Translations under genes and position numbers: made by a program
The notes under the pieces: model-generated
The model's input: the letters and a program-made list of their open reading frames with translations, nothing else
Database searches by the model: none
What the model was told of the DNA's origin: nothing
Source of the DNA: Chamaea fasciata
Lineage: Eukaryota > Chordata > Aves > Passeriformes > Sylviidae
Assembly: GCA_029207755.1 (NCBI GenBank)
Contig: JARCOQ010000016.1
Location: 10,569,307-10,633,306, forward strand
Direction: 5' to 3'
Length of the DNA stretch: 64,000 nt
In this document: in pieces, positions 53,091 to 64,000 of the stretch
Layout of the letters: each line of letters opens with the position of its first letter
Position numbering within the stretch: position 1 is the first letter of the stretch

Positions 53091-56000
53091 GCCTCGGCAG
53101 CAGACACATTGCCTAAGCATGAACATTAGAGGCGTCTGGATAAATAAAGCTGCTGCGGATGCCTCAACACCTCCAGGTTTCTCTACTTGCAAGGGAGGAA
53201 TGTTTTGTAAAGCCGACAATTTTGCTTCCAGTCTTTGTATCCGTGCAGGGCATGTCTTTCCCATGACATGTTTGCTGTTTACACCCCATTCCACATAAAC
53301 AACAGCTTTCTGGTGCCATCAGCACGCTCCAGGCCCTGCTGCCTGTGCTAACAGAGCCCCTGGAGACAGCCCCCAGTGGGATCCCTGGAGCGAGGTGCCG
53401 GGCACTGGCATTGCAAGAGGAAAGAACCCACTGGATCACTGCAAAAGATCCCGTCTCCTCAGCCAGTGCCTTACAGCATGGGGGCTGGAGGAAGAACTGT
53501 GAGCTCTGAAAAACATTCTGTCTCCTTCTGCCCCCCTCACCCGTTCCTTTGTGGAGCTGGTGCTGCATCCTGCTCCCAGCCTTACACAATCCTCTCTTTC
53601 ATCTTCTCCTCCCTACCTCCCTTAGGCACTTTTCAGGGTCTCAGCAGTGCTCCCTCTCCTCCCCATCTCTCTTGGGTCCCTGGCTCTGTTTCCCAGCAGA
53701 TCTTTCCCATCTTGCCTCCTTCATCGCTCCCAAGCTCTCCAATCTCCTGCTGTACTGGGATTTACCAAAGCAGCTAGAAACCCCACTGCCTTGTCTGACA
53801 TTAACCCTTAAGGACCCCCAGCATCCTGTCCCATTGCCCAGTATGGCCTTGGCAGCCTCTCCTGCTCCTCCCTGCTCAGAGCAGCACTTGGCTCATGGCA
53901 CCGTGGGGCTGTGGCCGAACCGTGCTTATGACACAAATGCCATGGAAGGGATTTGGAGCCTGTCTTCAGGCCTCAGGGCAGCCCTTTTGTATTGTTTCCC
54001 CTCTGAGAGTCTGATTTCACTACACCATGGACTGACAGCAGCAGGAACCACTGCTGGGGGCTCGTGGCTCTGTGTGTTTTCCAGGGAGGACCTGGTCCAG
54101 GGCTCATCCTGAGCACAGACAGCTGCCAGGCAGGCAGAGAGAAAAGCTGCCCAAGTGTAGGGATCAGGAGATTATTACAGAAATACACAAAGTTTGTGCC
54201 AGAGCATATGAAACCTACAAGAATAGGGAAGCAATAAAGTGCACACTAGAAAATAAGATTAAAAGTGGTGTCCTGCCCATTTTGTCTCCATGCTGAAGGC
54301 AGAACAAGTTTCAGATTTATTTCCAGAGCCAAGGAAAGTGCTCAGTGCCAAAGTGTCACTTTTAGTCCGGTTTTCTGTGTCCAATATTTATGTCATTAAG
54401 AACTTTTTGGTTCTGGGCTGACAAACTGACACCTACCCTTGTGTCAGGAATGAGGCTGAGCAGTACATGGACATGGATAGGAAGATCCTCTGCAGGGCAG
54501 CCAGAGCTGAGTTAGTTCAGCATCATGGCCCTGGTGAGGTCCTGATACAGACACCAGGTCTATTGCTCAAGTGCCTCCCTGTTCTCCTTGTCCTGGCAGG
54601 AAACCAGGAGCTGCTAAAAGGACATTTTGGCATTTTGGAGTTGGGCAGTGGAGCAGGGAGATGCAGTTGAGGCAGACCCATGGGCAGCATGTCCCCAGGA
54701 CACTGTGGGGGAGCACAGGCCAGCAGGACTCAGCTGTTCCCAAGCACTGAGAGCACACTGAGACTGCATCCTCACTCCCAAAGTCTCCAGGATCACTGGC
54801 AGCATCAGCATCCGAGTGGTTCCCTCCCCTTTTGTGTAGCCCTGGCACCATCCTGGCCTGGTGAGAGCCACAGGCCCGGGGCTGCAGATGGTGGAAGTGG
54901 TGCTCAGTCCCATCAGCTAATGGCACTTCAGCTGCCCTGGCCCCAGAGCTGCTCCTGAGGGCTGATCCTGGCTCCCACAGCCCCTCGGCTCCTTCACACC
55001 CGACCCAACACTGGCTGGCACATCTCCCAGCTCTGCACTTCAGGGTCTCCTAAGGGCACTGGAGTCTCAAAGTGTCTGTCAGACAGCAGGATGGAAGTGC
55101 AGGCTGAGGAGCTGCCTTGAATTGGGTCGGAACTCCTGTTAAGCTTCATTAATCAGTTGTAAATGCACTGTATTCTCAATAAGGTCAGAAACAATAAATT
55201 TAATTTTGACTCTGACTCAAGCTACTTTGGTCCTAATTCTGAGCCTCCTGCCCAGCCGGAGCAGCCAGCCCTGGCTGTGCTGCACAAACTCATTTGATTC
55301 TGAAATGCATTTTTAAGCAGGATGGAGTGGTGCTTAAAAGCTAAATGGCTTCCCCCGGCTGTAATCACTGTTCAAGAGTCCTGGAATGAAAGGGATAAAG
55401 TCTGGGGGCGGAGGGGAGGTTTTAATCTCACTGAGTAGATTACAGAGATTACTGCAATTTAATCCTTACATATCTGTCACTGACGCTGCAAAGACCATAA
55501 CCGAGGTGGGCAGGGGTGTGCCGGTCCCCCTCGAGCTCCTGTCCCTGGTAGCGGAGTCGTGTTACAGCTCTGCTGCCCTCCACGGCGGGCCCACTGCTGC
55601 TCCCGCTGGGATGAGGTCTGGCAGATACTGCCCCCGGTGCTGCCTTCTGACAAGGAGGATGCCGGGTCAGGCTGACCCTCTGTCCCAGCCAGGACCACCG
55701 GGGCAGGGAAGGCAGCCGCTCTGGGACTGTGGGCTGAATCTTGTCCGTGGGGCTGGGCACCTGCTGGCTGTGCTGGGCTGGAAATGCAGCAGAACCTGAA
55801 GAAAAGGAGGGAAGGGCTCTGGGAGGAGGCGGTGCAGGCAGGACAAGGGGGACCCACAGGTTCCCTCTGTCTTGGTTCCCCAGGACTGCTGGATCCTCCC
55901 TCTCCCCCATGAGCATCCTTTGTGCCCCGAAAGGAGACAGAGCCACCTCCCTGGTGCTGGAGGGCCCCAGGCGGCTGTTCCGGGTCTGTCAGCGTCAGGC

Positions 56001-57816
56001 ACGGTGTGAACAGCTCAGAAAATGATGCAGTTGCAGGGTTCATCTGTGCGCTGCGGCAGGCGGGGACCCTGTAACCATCCCTGCTCTCATCATACACCAT
56101 CACTGCACGGAGCTCTCCCAGGCTCTCCGCAGCGCCTGCTTAGGGTAAATCTCATTATCATTCCTCGGGGATCACAGGGGCAGGAGCTAGTTCTCCAATA
56201 ACTAGAAATATCTCTCTGGCTCACAGACCTTCACAATTATATTTAACTGCAAATGAGGAATCTGTACTCAAACACAAGCTGGTAATTTTTTTTGAAGCCT
56301 GTTTTCGGTGTCACCTCATGTTCAGCCCAGCTTTTCCACAGCTCTGTAACCCCGTCCTTGCCTTACATAAACTTGAAGGCAGAAAATCAGAAGTGAGCTG
56401 CCCCATTCCCACTGAAGGGACAGGACTGGGTAACTTGCTCTTGTTCCCAGCACTGCTGCCTCCTCTGGCACCATGGCTGGGTGGAGGAAGGCCTTGCCCT
56501 CTTCTTCCTCACTTCACTGAGGGTTCCCCTCCACATACCAGGAGGTGTCACTGCCCATGTTGAAAGCTATGGGCTGGCTAAAAAGTCACAAAAGACCAGG
56601 AGAGCAGGAAGGGCTGGCAGAGGTCTTGGGCTGCAGGAAAGCTGTGTAGGCAGCAGAGCCTCACCCAGGAGGGGTCCCTGCAAAACCAACACCGACCCAC
56701 CTACACCATCCTCAGGGACTGCTGGGCATCTGGGAGTGGTTCCCTCCTCTTGTACCCTCTGGGTGAGCAACCACATGGCTCATGTGCAGGGGGAACTGGG
56801 CACAGCACAGGGGACCCCCCTGAACCCCACAAAGCCAGCACATGCAGAAGGTCCAGGCAACACCAATCCCTGTACTGACAGCCCTGCACTGCTGGAGGCT
56901 TTTAAAGGCTTCCCGACAGCGAACTGAAGTGTCCTGACTGACCCCACCCGGGGCTGGGGGGCCAGAGGGCACCTGCACCCACAAGGGCTCGCCGTGGGGA
57001 TGCTGGGCAGGGGGAGGACCGCGGGCCTGTGGAGCAGCCCGGGGAGGGAGGGAGAGGTCCCCGGCTGTACCAGACACGAGAGGTTGTGACAGGCAGAGCA
57101 GCAGAAGCTTTGGTAGCAGCTTTGCACTAAAATTAACTCGTTTGACAGCAGTTTCTGGTGCATTTCCATGGGCTCCGGAGCTGTGAGTGAGTGCAGGGCA
57201 CAGGTGGGAGTGAAGGAGTGACGTGCTCCCCGTCTCGGTGCCCTGCAGTCAGGCCCGCGTGGTGCAGGCAGCTGCCGGGCAGGGATGCTGCGAGCCCAGA
57301 GCCGCGGGTCGCTGCCAGCCCAGCCGGGCCCATCCTGACCCGTGTGAGGGTCCCCAGCAGCTTGCCCTGCCCTGCGCCTGCCGGCATTGGCGCTGCTCTG
57401 CACCTGCTGGAAACAGCCCGAACAGCCACTCCGGGCAGTGCAGCAAGCTCTGGCTTTGCCGAAGGTGGCAGATGTGGCAGCCAGCCGAGGGGCGGCGGGA
57501 AGAGAGCCCCTGCCGTGAGAGGGCTCCCAGCTTGGCGTGTTCAGCCTTGTCCCATCCCCAGTGCCCTCCCGCAGCAGCTTCGGGCAGCTCCCCTCCCCGG
57601 CTCACAGTCCCTGGGGCCCCTGTGGATAAACGTTCTTTTAAACGAGGCTCTGGTTGTGCACTTGTCAGTCGATAACGCAACCCCGACGGGCTGCCCTGCA
57701 CTCCCCGTGTTCTGTTGGCCAGACCGGGCACGGACGGCCCCGGCAGGGCTGGCCTGCCCCGGCTGCTGAGGGATTCTCCTCCAGCAGCGCAGTCCGGGGC
57801 TGCCCTGTCCAGCCCT

Positions 57817-57892
57817 GCCCGGCCCGGCCCGGGGTGTCTTGGCCCGTGGTGGCCCCGCCCGGCCCGGCCCGGCTCGGCCCGGGGTGTCTCGG
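57817..57892. repeat. CCCGG-rich short duplication
   Basis: Two copies of a GCCCGGCCCGG-containing segment ending in GGCCCGGGGTGTCT lie at 57817-57842 and 57857-57892 in a small CpG-rich block (about 57720-57960). It is a local expansion of a 5-bp CCCGG motif. Confidence 0.75.
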
Positions 57893-58009
57893 CGCAGCGA
57901 TGCAGCTGAGCCGGCGCGGGCGGGGCCGCGGGCAGATGCGCTCCCTGCCCAAGGCACGTCCCCCGTGAGTGCGCATCCTTCACATCAGAAGCTCTCTCCA
58001 GCAGCAGTA

Positions 58010-58450
58010 CTTTGAACACCCCGCCTGCTATTTTTAATGGGATTGAGAAGAGAACAAAACCATTTAAGAACTTGAGGAATCAAAGCAAGTGTCCCCACGT
58101 CACGCCCAGCGCTTGCAGCTATATCCTGATTAATGACAAGAAAGAGTGGGGAAACAATATTTAATCACACCCTGTTTATACTAGAGCCAAAAATCAAAGC
58201 GCTGCATTCCTCTTTCATGAGAAAAACGAGGTGGGCATTTCCCCTTTGGTGATTAAGTTTCCTACTACAAGCACATCAATTTCCTTGATTTGGCATGGGG
58301 TCCTCGATCATGCCACAAATGAGGGCTTCTTTAGCAGCAAAATATTGCAAACCCCCAGCCAGATCCATACACAAGACACCGATGTCCATCTATCATTTTG
58401 TCTGGATTATCTCAATACACATCTCCTCGGGGAGATGGAGATGAGGCAGT
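58010..58450. promoter_or_regulatory. AT-rich candidate enhancer with two TCF/LEF-like sites
   Basis: A well-bounded AT-rich segment starts right after a CpG-rich block. ATCAAAG, a TCF/LEF-type core, occurs at 58079-58085 and 58193-58199. TTAATG, GATTAATGAC, TTTAATCAC and GTTTATAC cores are also present. Open frames are short and unconserved. This is a composition-based candidate. Confidence 0.35.
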
Positions 58451-58934
58451 TGCAGCCAAACCACTGCTAACGATTGGCACAGCTGCAGCAGCCCTCAGCC
58501 CAGGGCACCGCGGGGCTCTGGCCACTGGCCCCACGTCCTCTGGGCTCACAGCCTGCGTGGGCACTGCTGCCTGCGAGAGCATGGTGAGCATGGGTGGAGC
58601 AGGGCACGAAGACTTCAATGGGCTGACCCAGTGGGCTGGACACAGGACCCTGCAGGACCAGCTCTTCACAGCGCTGGTGGCAATGCTGCGGTTCTGTCAC
58701 TGGCCAGACCTGCAGCAGGACCCAAGCCCTGTGTCATTGTGGCCACAATGACTGCCATGCTGAGGAGGGAGCAGAGCAGGGTCCAGCTCTGGCAGTGGGC
58801 AGGGGGTGACACAGAGAGAGATGCTGGTGGGGCTGCTGTGGGAATCCCAACTCTGCTCTCAGCCCAGAAAAGTGGGTCAGGGAACACATCACCTCTGCAA
58901 CACCCACTCCCTCCATCCCCTGATTCCCCCCTGC

Positions 58935-59110
58935 CTGTATTGATTTGCTCGGGATTCCTTGATTAATTAATGTCAGAGAAATGCAAGGTCTGTTAATTAC
59001 CTCTGATTAATTAGGGTGAACTTTTAATTGTATCCCTAAGCTGAGATATGCTGTTCAATAGGCTCCATAATTAGTGACCCAGCAATCTCTGTTAAACCAA
59101 TTAGCCCAGT
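58935..59110. promoter_or_regulatory. TAAT-rich AT island
   Basis: A dense cluster of TTAATTAATG, GTTAATTACC, GATTAATTAGG and TAATTAGTGACC within 150 bp, in otherwise GC-moderate DNA, gives many potential homeodomain sites. Function is inferred only. Confidence 0.3.
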
Positions 59111-60889
59111 GTAACAAGTGTAAGGAGTTGGGGCTGCCCTGTGGGCAGGGGTGCTCCAGCAGCCCCACACAGGGCCCTGCCAGTCAGTGCCATCTGTGCA
59201 GAGTTGTCCACACACTCCGTGTCCCACATCCGCGGGAGGGGACAGTTGGTCATGGTGGGCTGGCCCTCAGGTGCAGTGACGCCAGAGGCTGAAGTGACCT
59301 GCACTGCCTGGGACTGCCCCATGCTCCCCCCAGGGACGTCAGGGGGTTCCACATCCCTGGGAAGCTCCTCTGTAGGCTGTGAGGTAACTGGTTAAAAACA
59401 ACCCAGCCTCCACCCAGGGGTCAGCCTGTTACCTGGCTCACTCTCCTCCATGATGTCTTTCTATTCTTTCATCCTTCTGGCCTTCCTTCTATCCTTCCAT
59501 CCCTCTGCCTGGCCCTTGCTCACTTGAGCAAAAGGCTTTGGCAGGCAGAAGGAAACTTTTCTCTGATTGATATGTTTCATCCTCTACTGCAGTTTAATAT
59601 CCAGGTCAGGAGGCAGATGGTGAGTAGCCCGGCTGCCCTGGCGAGCGGGTACAGGAGCGGCTGTTTCCCGGTGATTGTTCACCCTCTCCATCAACTGTGC
59701 CAGCAGCCCCAACCCTCACCCACTGCCACCATGTCACCACACCTGCTGTCCCCTCCAGCAGCACCCAGCAGGTTGTGCCACAGGGCCATGCCGCAGAGAT
59801 GGACACTGACAGCACAGACGTGCTGGGTCACATCCTGTCCCAGGAGCAAAATCCCTCAGGGAACTGCGTGCAATGCCCACTCGTCCCAGGGCTGGAGAGC
59901 CCAGCCATGGTGAGCCCCTGACTGAAACTCCTCCTGGGCTGGGGCCCCATGTCAATATGGATAAGTAGGAGGGAAGCAGGAGCTGGAGCTGGGGGGCTGC
60001 ACTGTTCCCCAACCCCAGCTCTGCCAGTGGCACAGCCGTGTGGCACACAGCCCCCAGCAGGGACCAGGCTGTGGCCTCTGGCTGCACACACTTGTCCCAT
60101 TGCCTGCTGGTGAATTCCCTACGCCTGCCTGGCGCCACCGGCACTGCCACTGCCTGGAGACTCCTCTCAGAACCACCCAGGCCCCAGGAAGTCATTAGTA
60201 ATTAATTTGGTTTCTAATCTTCTAATCCAGCTGCTCCTTGATTTGATAAGCGAAAAATCTGCTTTGGCCACATGGTCGCTGTTCCATGTGCTGTGTCCCC
60301 ACAGAGACACCAGAAAGGACAGTGCCATGCTGAGCCCAAGGGCCAGAGCCTGCATTACCCTTTCCTGTGGCACAGGAGTCTGGGTCCTGCCCAGCTGTGC
60401 CATGCCATGCTATGCTGTGCTGTCCCTGGCCCCTGCCCTGGATGAAGGGGCTCAGGGTCCACATGCCCCACCTTGTTCTTTCTGGACCTGGAGCTGAGAC
60501 AAGACACACTTCTGTTGGAGGCTGGGAGCCATCATGCACCTCAGGGCTGCAGGAGAGGAGCCTTCCCTGTCCCCAGTCCTGCTGTCCGTGGTCTCACTGT
60601 CCCACTGGGTGGGCAGGGTGACTGACAGCTCGTGCTTCAGTGGCAGTGAACCTCCCCTGCCCAATGGGCTGTGGGCTCTGTCCTGTAGTGTGCCCAGTGT
60701 CCTGGTCCCTGGCTCTCCCCTGAAGCAGCACAGTGACACAGGACATGTTGGGGACATGCCTGGCTGTCCCCAGCCCCCCTGGCCCTGAGGGCACGGGGCC
60801 ATGCTCTGCCCAGGGGCCAGCAGCCATAAGCCGTGTGGCAAAGCAGTCAGCAGTGGGTCCACGGCACACGACGGGATGAGGGAACATCA

Positions 60890-61125
60890 CAGATGAGAGC
60901 CCAAATCCTTCATTAAATCCCACATTAATCTCTAAGAACAGCCATGTCAAAAATCTTAGCAGCAAAATTAAATTGTGTAGCTATATTTCAGCTGCACAAA
61001 ATCAATATTAATTATGATGGGACAGACATTGCTGAGAGGGGGTCTGACCCAGTATTTACCACTGCAGTCCAACTCCAGCTTGGCAACTTGTTTATATAAA
61101 ACAACAGCATGTTTTTGTGGCAAAC
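60890..61125. promoter_or_regulatory. AT-rich candidate regulatory island
   Basis: Strings such as CATTAAATCC, CATTAATCTC, AATTAAATTG and CAATATTAATTATG lie within 240 bp and are bounded by GC-rich DNA. No coding potential is seen and conservation is untested. Confidence 0.25.
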
Positions 61126-64000
61126 AGCCTAAATCCCGCTGGTGTTGGGGCTGAATACAGATGTGCTGGGACAAGAGCCCCCCCGCAGAAGGACACAGGA
61201 GGGAGACACTGGGAAAGGCTGTGTACAGCTGAGCTGGAAGGGGGAAAGCTGGCCATGGTCCCAGAAATGGGGTCTGCAGGTGGGATCTGGCACCATGTCC
61301 TGCTGGCATTGGCACCCCTGGTTCTGCCCGGGTCCTCCCAGTTTCTGCACCAGGGCTGTGTTTCCTCTGCCCTGGGCTCTGCTTCCTGGGGATTTACTCC
61401 CAGCTAGAATGAAGCTCATGTCAGAGGGTTAAATCCCATGTTCAAACATATTTTTCTTTTGGTTACATTAAAACTGAGTCTGAGGAGGCTGAGAGTCCAC
61501 GTGGGACCTGCCAAGTCTGGCAGCCCCTGGGAGGACTCTTGCCTTCCTTCAGAAAGCCTGTTTTACCCTGGTTTACTCACCCTGCTTTGGTGAGCTCCAA
61601 CCAGAGACAAGATGAAATGTGGTCTGCTGCTGAGCCTGCCCACCCTGTCTGCCCTGCCTGCAGGGAGGTGGGATGGTTTTAAGGGAAGGGACTTGATTGG
61701 AATGGCTCCTATCCAGTGTGGGATTTGGGGGCAGAGGAAAACGTTTGCAACTTAGTCATTGAAATGTGACTTCTTGGTGCAGGGGAAGCTGCGCAGGAAT
61801 ACTCCTGGTCAGGCCATTGCAAATGGATGCCCACCAAAAATCCAGACCTTGGGCTTGCAAGGACTGGGCTGTGGTCTGAGTGTCCCCATGGGCACAACTG
61901 GACAACAGTCAGGGGCAGAGGGGACATGCCTTTTGCTGGAGCAGGGGCAGGGGCCCATCTGGTTGGGCTGGGCCACATCTGGCCAGGGCAGAGGCCCTGA
62001 TGACTGGATCACAGGCAGCCTGTGGGGGAACAGGGGTGTCAGGGGTGTCCCCTCATGCCCTGAGCCTGTGGTGCTGGGCTCTGTGCTCGATGGCAGCAGA
62101 GCTGGCCAGCTGGGCGTAGGGCATCCCTGGTGCCTGTCTCAGGCAGTTAGTGTCACATTATGAGATGATCCAGAACAGGGAGTTTGGGGCAAAGGAATTA
62201 AAATGGGTGGGAGAGTTTTAATTAGAGAAAGAAGTCAGAGTCCGTAATCAGCTGTGTGAGTGACTGCCTGCTGTGGGGAATTCTCCATATGTCAAATGGC
62301 ATCAATCAAAATGCCATTTCTTATACAACAGCCTCTGTGCAGGAGGAGGGGCTGCTGGCCCTGTGCTCAGGGCATTGCTCTGCCTGGGCAGGGCATTCCC
62401 CCCCCCCACCCCCCCCACTGCAGTCCCTGCGCTCCTGAGCACCCCACAGCAAGGGGAGCAGGGCCAAGACCAGCCTGTCCCACACCCCAGACTCCTGCAC
62501 TGCATTTGGTGGCAGTGTTGTGGGGGGGTCTGTCTGTGCCCTTCCCCAGCCCCCAGGCCTTCTCCAGGCATGAAGGACAGAATGGCTTCCTGGGGGTCAC
62601 AACCAGCCCCTGTGCCTCTCTCCAGGCTCATCACAGGTAACATGAATTGCAGCAATCCTTTGGAATGGTCAGCAGTACAACAGGAACATGTGTCCTGGTG
62701 AGCTGGGGCGGGAGAGGGTGTCCAGTGAGCAGGAGGCTGGTGTATGTGTCCCTTTTGTCCTGTGTCCACCCACAGCTCCAGAGACCCCTGGTGATGCCTG
62801 TCAGCAGCAGGGCCCCGCTGAGCCCAGTCTGATAGAGCCCAGTGGCAGTGCCAAGGCACAGGACATTCCTGACACCAGTGGGGCCCAAGGGCTGGCCTTG
62901 TCCTTGTTCTTGTCCTTCCTGCCACGTCCTTCCAGCTGCACCTCACACTCCTGGCAGGCTCAGTGACTCCCCCATTCATGCTGGGCTGTGTCCAGTGAAC
63001 ATCTGTGAATGTTCCTTTAGAAACGTGTTTCACGCACCAATAGTTTAACAGTGCAGAGGTGACACTGTTCATGCTCTACATTTCTCCAGGAGGAGAGTGG
63101 CTTTCTTGGGGATGGAGCAGTTAGAGTGGGAAGCGGAGCACGGCCATGCTGGGACTGAGCTGTGCAGGATGTGTGGATGTGGGAGTGACATGAAGCTGGG
63201 GCACCCCCATGGGGAAGGGGCCCCCTGTGGCACAGGATGCTTTGGCCACTGAGGTGCCACATCTCCCAGGGTCTCCCCTCCATGTGTTCCAAATATGTCA
63301 TGAGGGGCTGCCCCCTGGGCTCCCTGCCCTCTGCCTCCACTCAGGGTGTCTCACTGTGCCAGCAGCTGAGCTCAACACTTTTGACTCTATTTATTACTAA
63401 AAAATTATGCAACTGGGTCGCATTCCTGCTATTTTTTATGCATGAGCCAAGCAGCAAATTCCATTATTTAAAAAAAACTGTTTTAGCTAGTGATGCACTA
63501 GACCACGCAAGTAAATGCCCAAAATAATTCCAGCTGACACCTTTATGAAGGCAGAGTGAAGTTTAGAGTCTACACAAGCCTTTCATTTGCAATCTCCCAT
63601 CCCTCCTAACCAGCACCTGGGAACTGTGCTGCCATCTGGCTCACGGATCCCCTTTTCTGGCTGTGCCTGTGCCCGTGGACGGTGCAGCCCCGTGATCTCC
63701 TGCCCTGAGGGCAGGTCTTCAGCCTGAAGACTCTGCTGTGACAGCAAACAACATCTGCAAACATCTGCTAACAGGGTGCAGGACAAGGGACAGAACAGGA
63801 AGATCTTTAAGAGTAAAAATGCAAAGAGGTGGGGAGAGGCTGAGATCCCAGGCAGGCAGGTCCCAGATGAAACTCGTGTGGTTTTCATGCAGCTCCCTGG
63901 ATGCTCTCTCACCCCTGCGGGGCAGACAGGGCACCCCTGGTACCCTCCCCAGGCAGGAGCAGCACCCAGTGAGGGACAGAGATGGTTAGAAACACAGGCA

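Larger units (their letters stand above)
52000..58000. other. HS3ST2 5' flank, proximal intergenic
   Basis: No gene is recognised. The region is GC-moderate with AT-rich patches at about 54150-54270, 55120-55230 and 55310-55500, a perfect hairpin at 53063-53090, and a CCCGG-rich duplication at 57817-57892. Long open frames here lack known domains and run on both strands, as expected of GC-rich DNA. Confidence 0.55.
58450..64000. other. HS3ST2 distal 5' flank, intergenic
   Basis: No gene, tRNA or recognisable transposon is seen. AT-rich patches lie at about 58935-59110, 60185-60260, 60890-61125 and 63370-63560. There is a pyrimidine-rich tract at about 59440-59520 and a C run interrupted by one A at about 62399-62417. 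The next gene lies beyond the window. Confidence 0.5.

Noticed and set aside
55449..58019. Several minus-strand frames of 150-256 residues in the HS3ST2 5' flank
   Set aside because: They are Pro/Arg/Ser/Gly-rich, overlap equally long frames on the other strand, and show no domain, splice consistency or Kozak preference.

Overview
The window looks like vertebrate nuclear DNA, most likely from a bird. It has intron-split genes with GT-AG signals, long AT-rich 3' UTRs, a CpG-island promoter, few transposon relics, and short introns separating exons of deeply conserved vertebrate genes. The species cannot be read from the sequence. I found no prokaryotic operon, CRISPR array, rRNA or tRNA.

Layout: (1) 1-6583 is the 3' part of intron 1 of USP31. 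(2) 6584-18668 (+) holds 15 coding exons of USP31, a ubiquitin-specific cysteine protease; the first exon, with the start and the catalytic Cys box, lies left of the window. Joined, the exons give 1132 residues plus a stop. (3) 18669 to about 24715 is an AT-rich region read as the USP31 3' UTR, ending in two overlapping-range AATAAA signals. (4) About 24.7-40.4 kb is the gap between two convergent genes. It has GC-rich blocks, AT-rich TAAT-bearing islands, a 20-bp minisatellite, a poly(A) run and a decayed LINE reverse-transcriptase relic. (5) About 40.4-51.4 kb (-) is HS3ST2, a heparan sulfate glucosamine 3-O-sulfotransferase, with two coding exons separated by a 9.1-kb intron that carries a 29-bp minisatellite. 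Its CpG-island promoter has a TATA-like box and a perfect CRE palindrome. (6) About 52-64 kb is the 5' flank of HS3ST2 with no recognisable gene but several AT-rich islands that may be regulatory.

The tail-to-tail order USP31 > < HS3ST2 matches the neighbour relationship known in mammals (human 16p12), which supports both identifications. The two proteins act in unrelated processes (intracellular deubiquitination and Golgi heparan sulfate modification); their adjacency is conserved synteny, not a pathway. I see no novel multi-gene system. The points most worth a second look are a GC-AG intron in USP31, perfect inverted repeats at 15.3 kb and 53.1 kb, two minisatellites sharing a core, the CRE/TATA promoter of HS3ST2 with a possible divergent transcript, and the set of AT-rich islands around HS3ST2.
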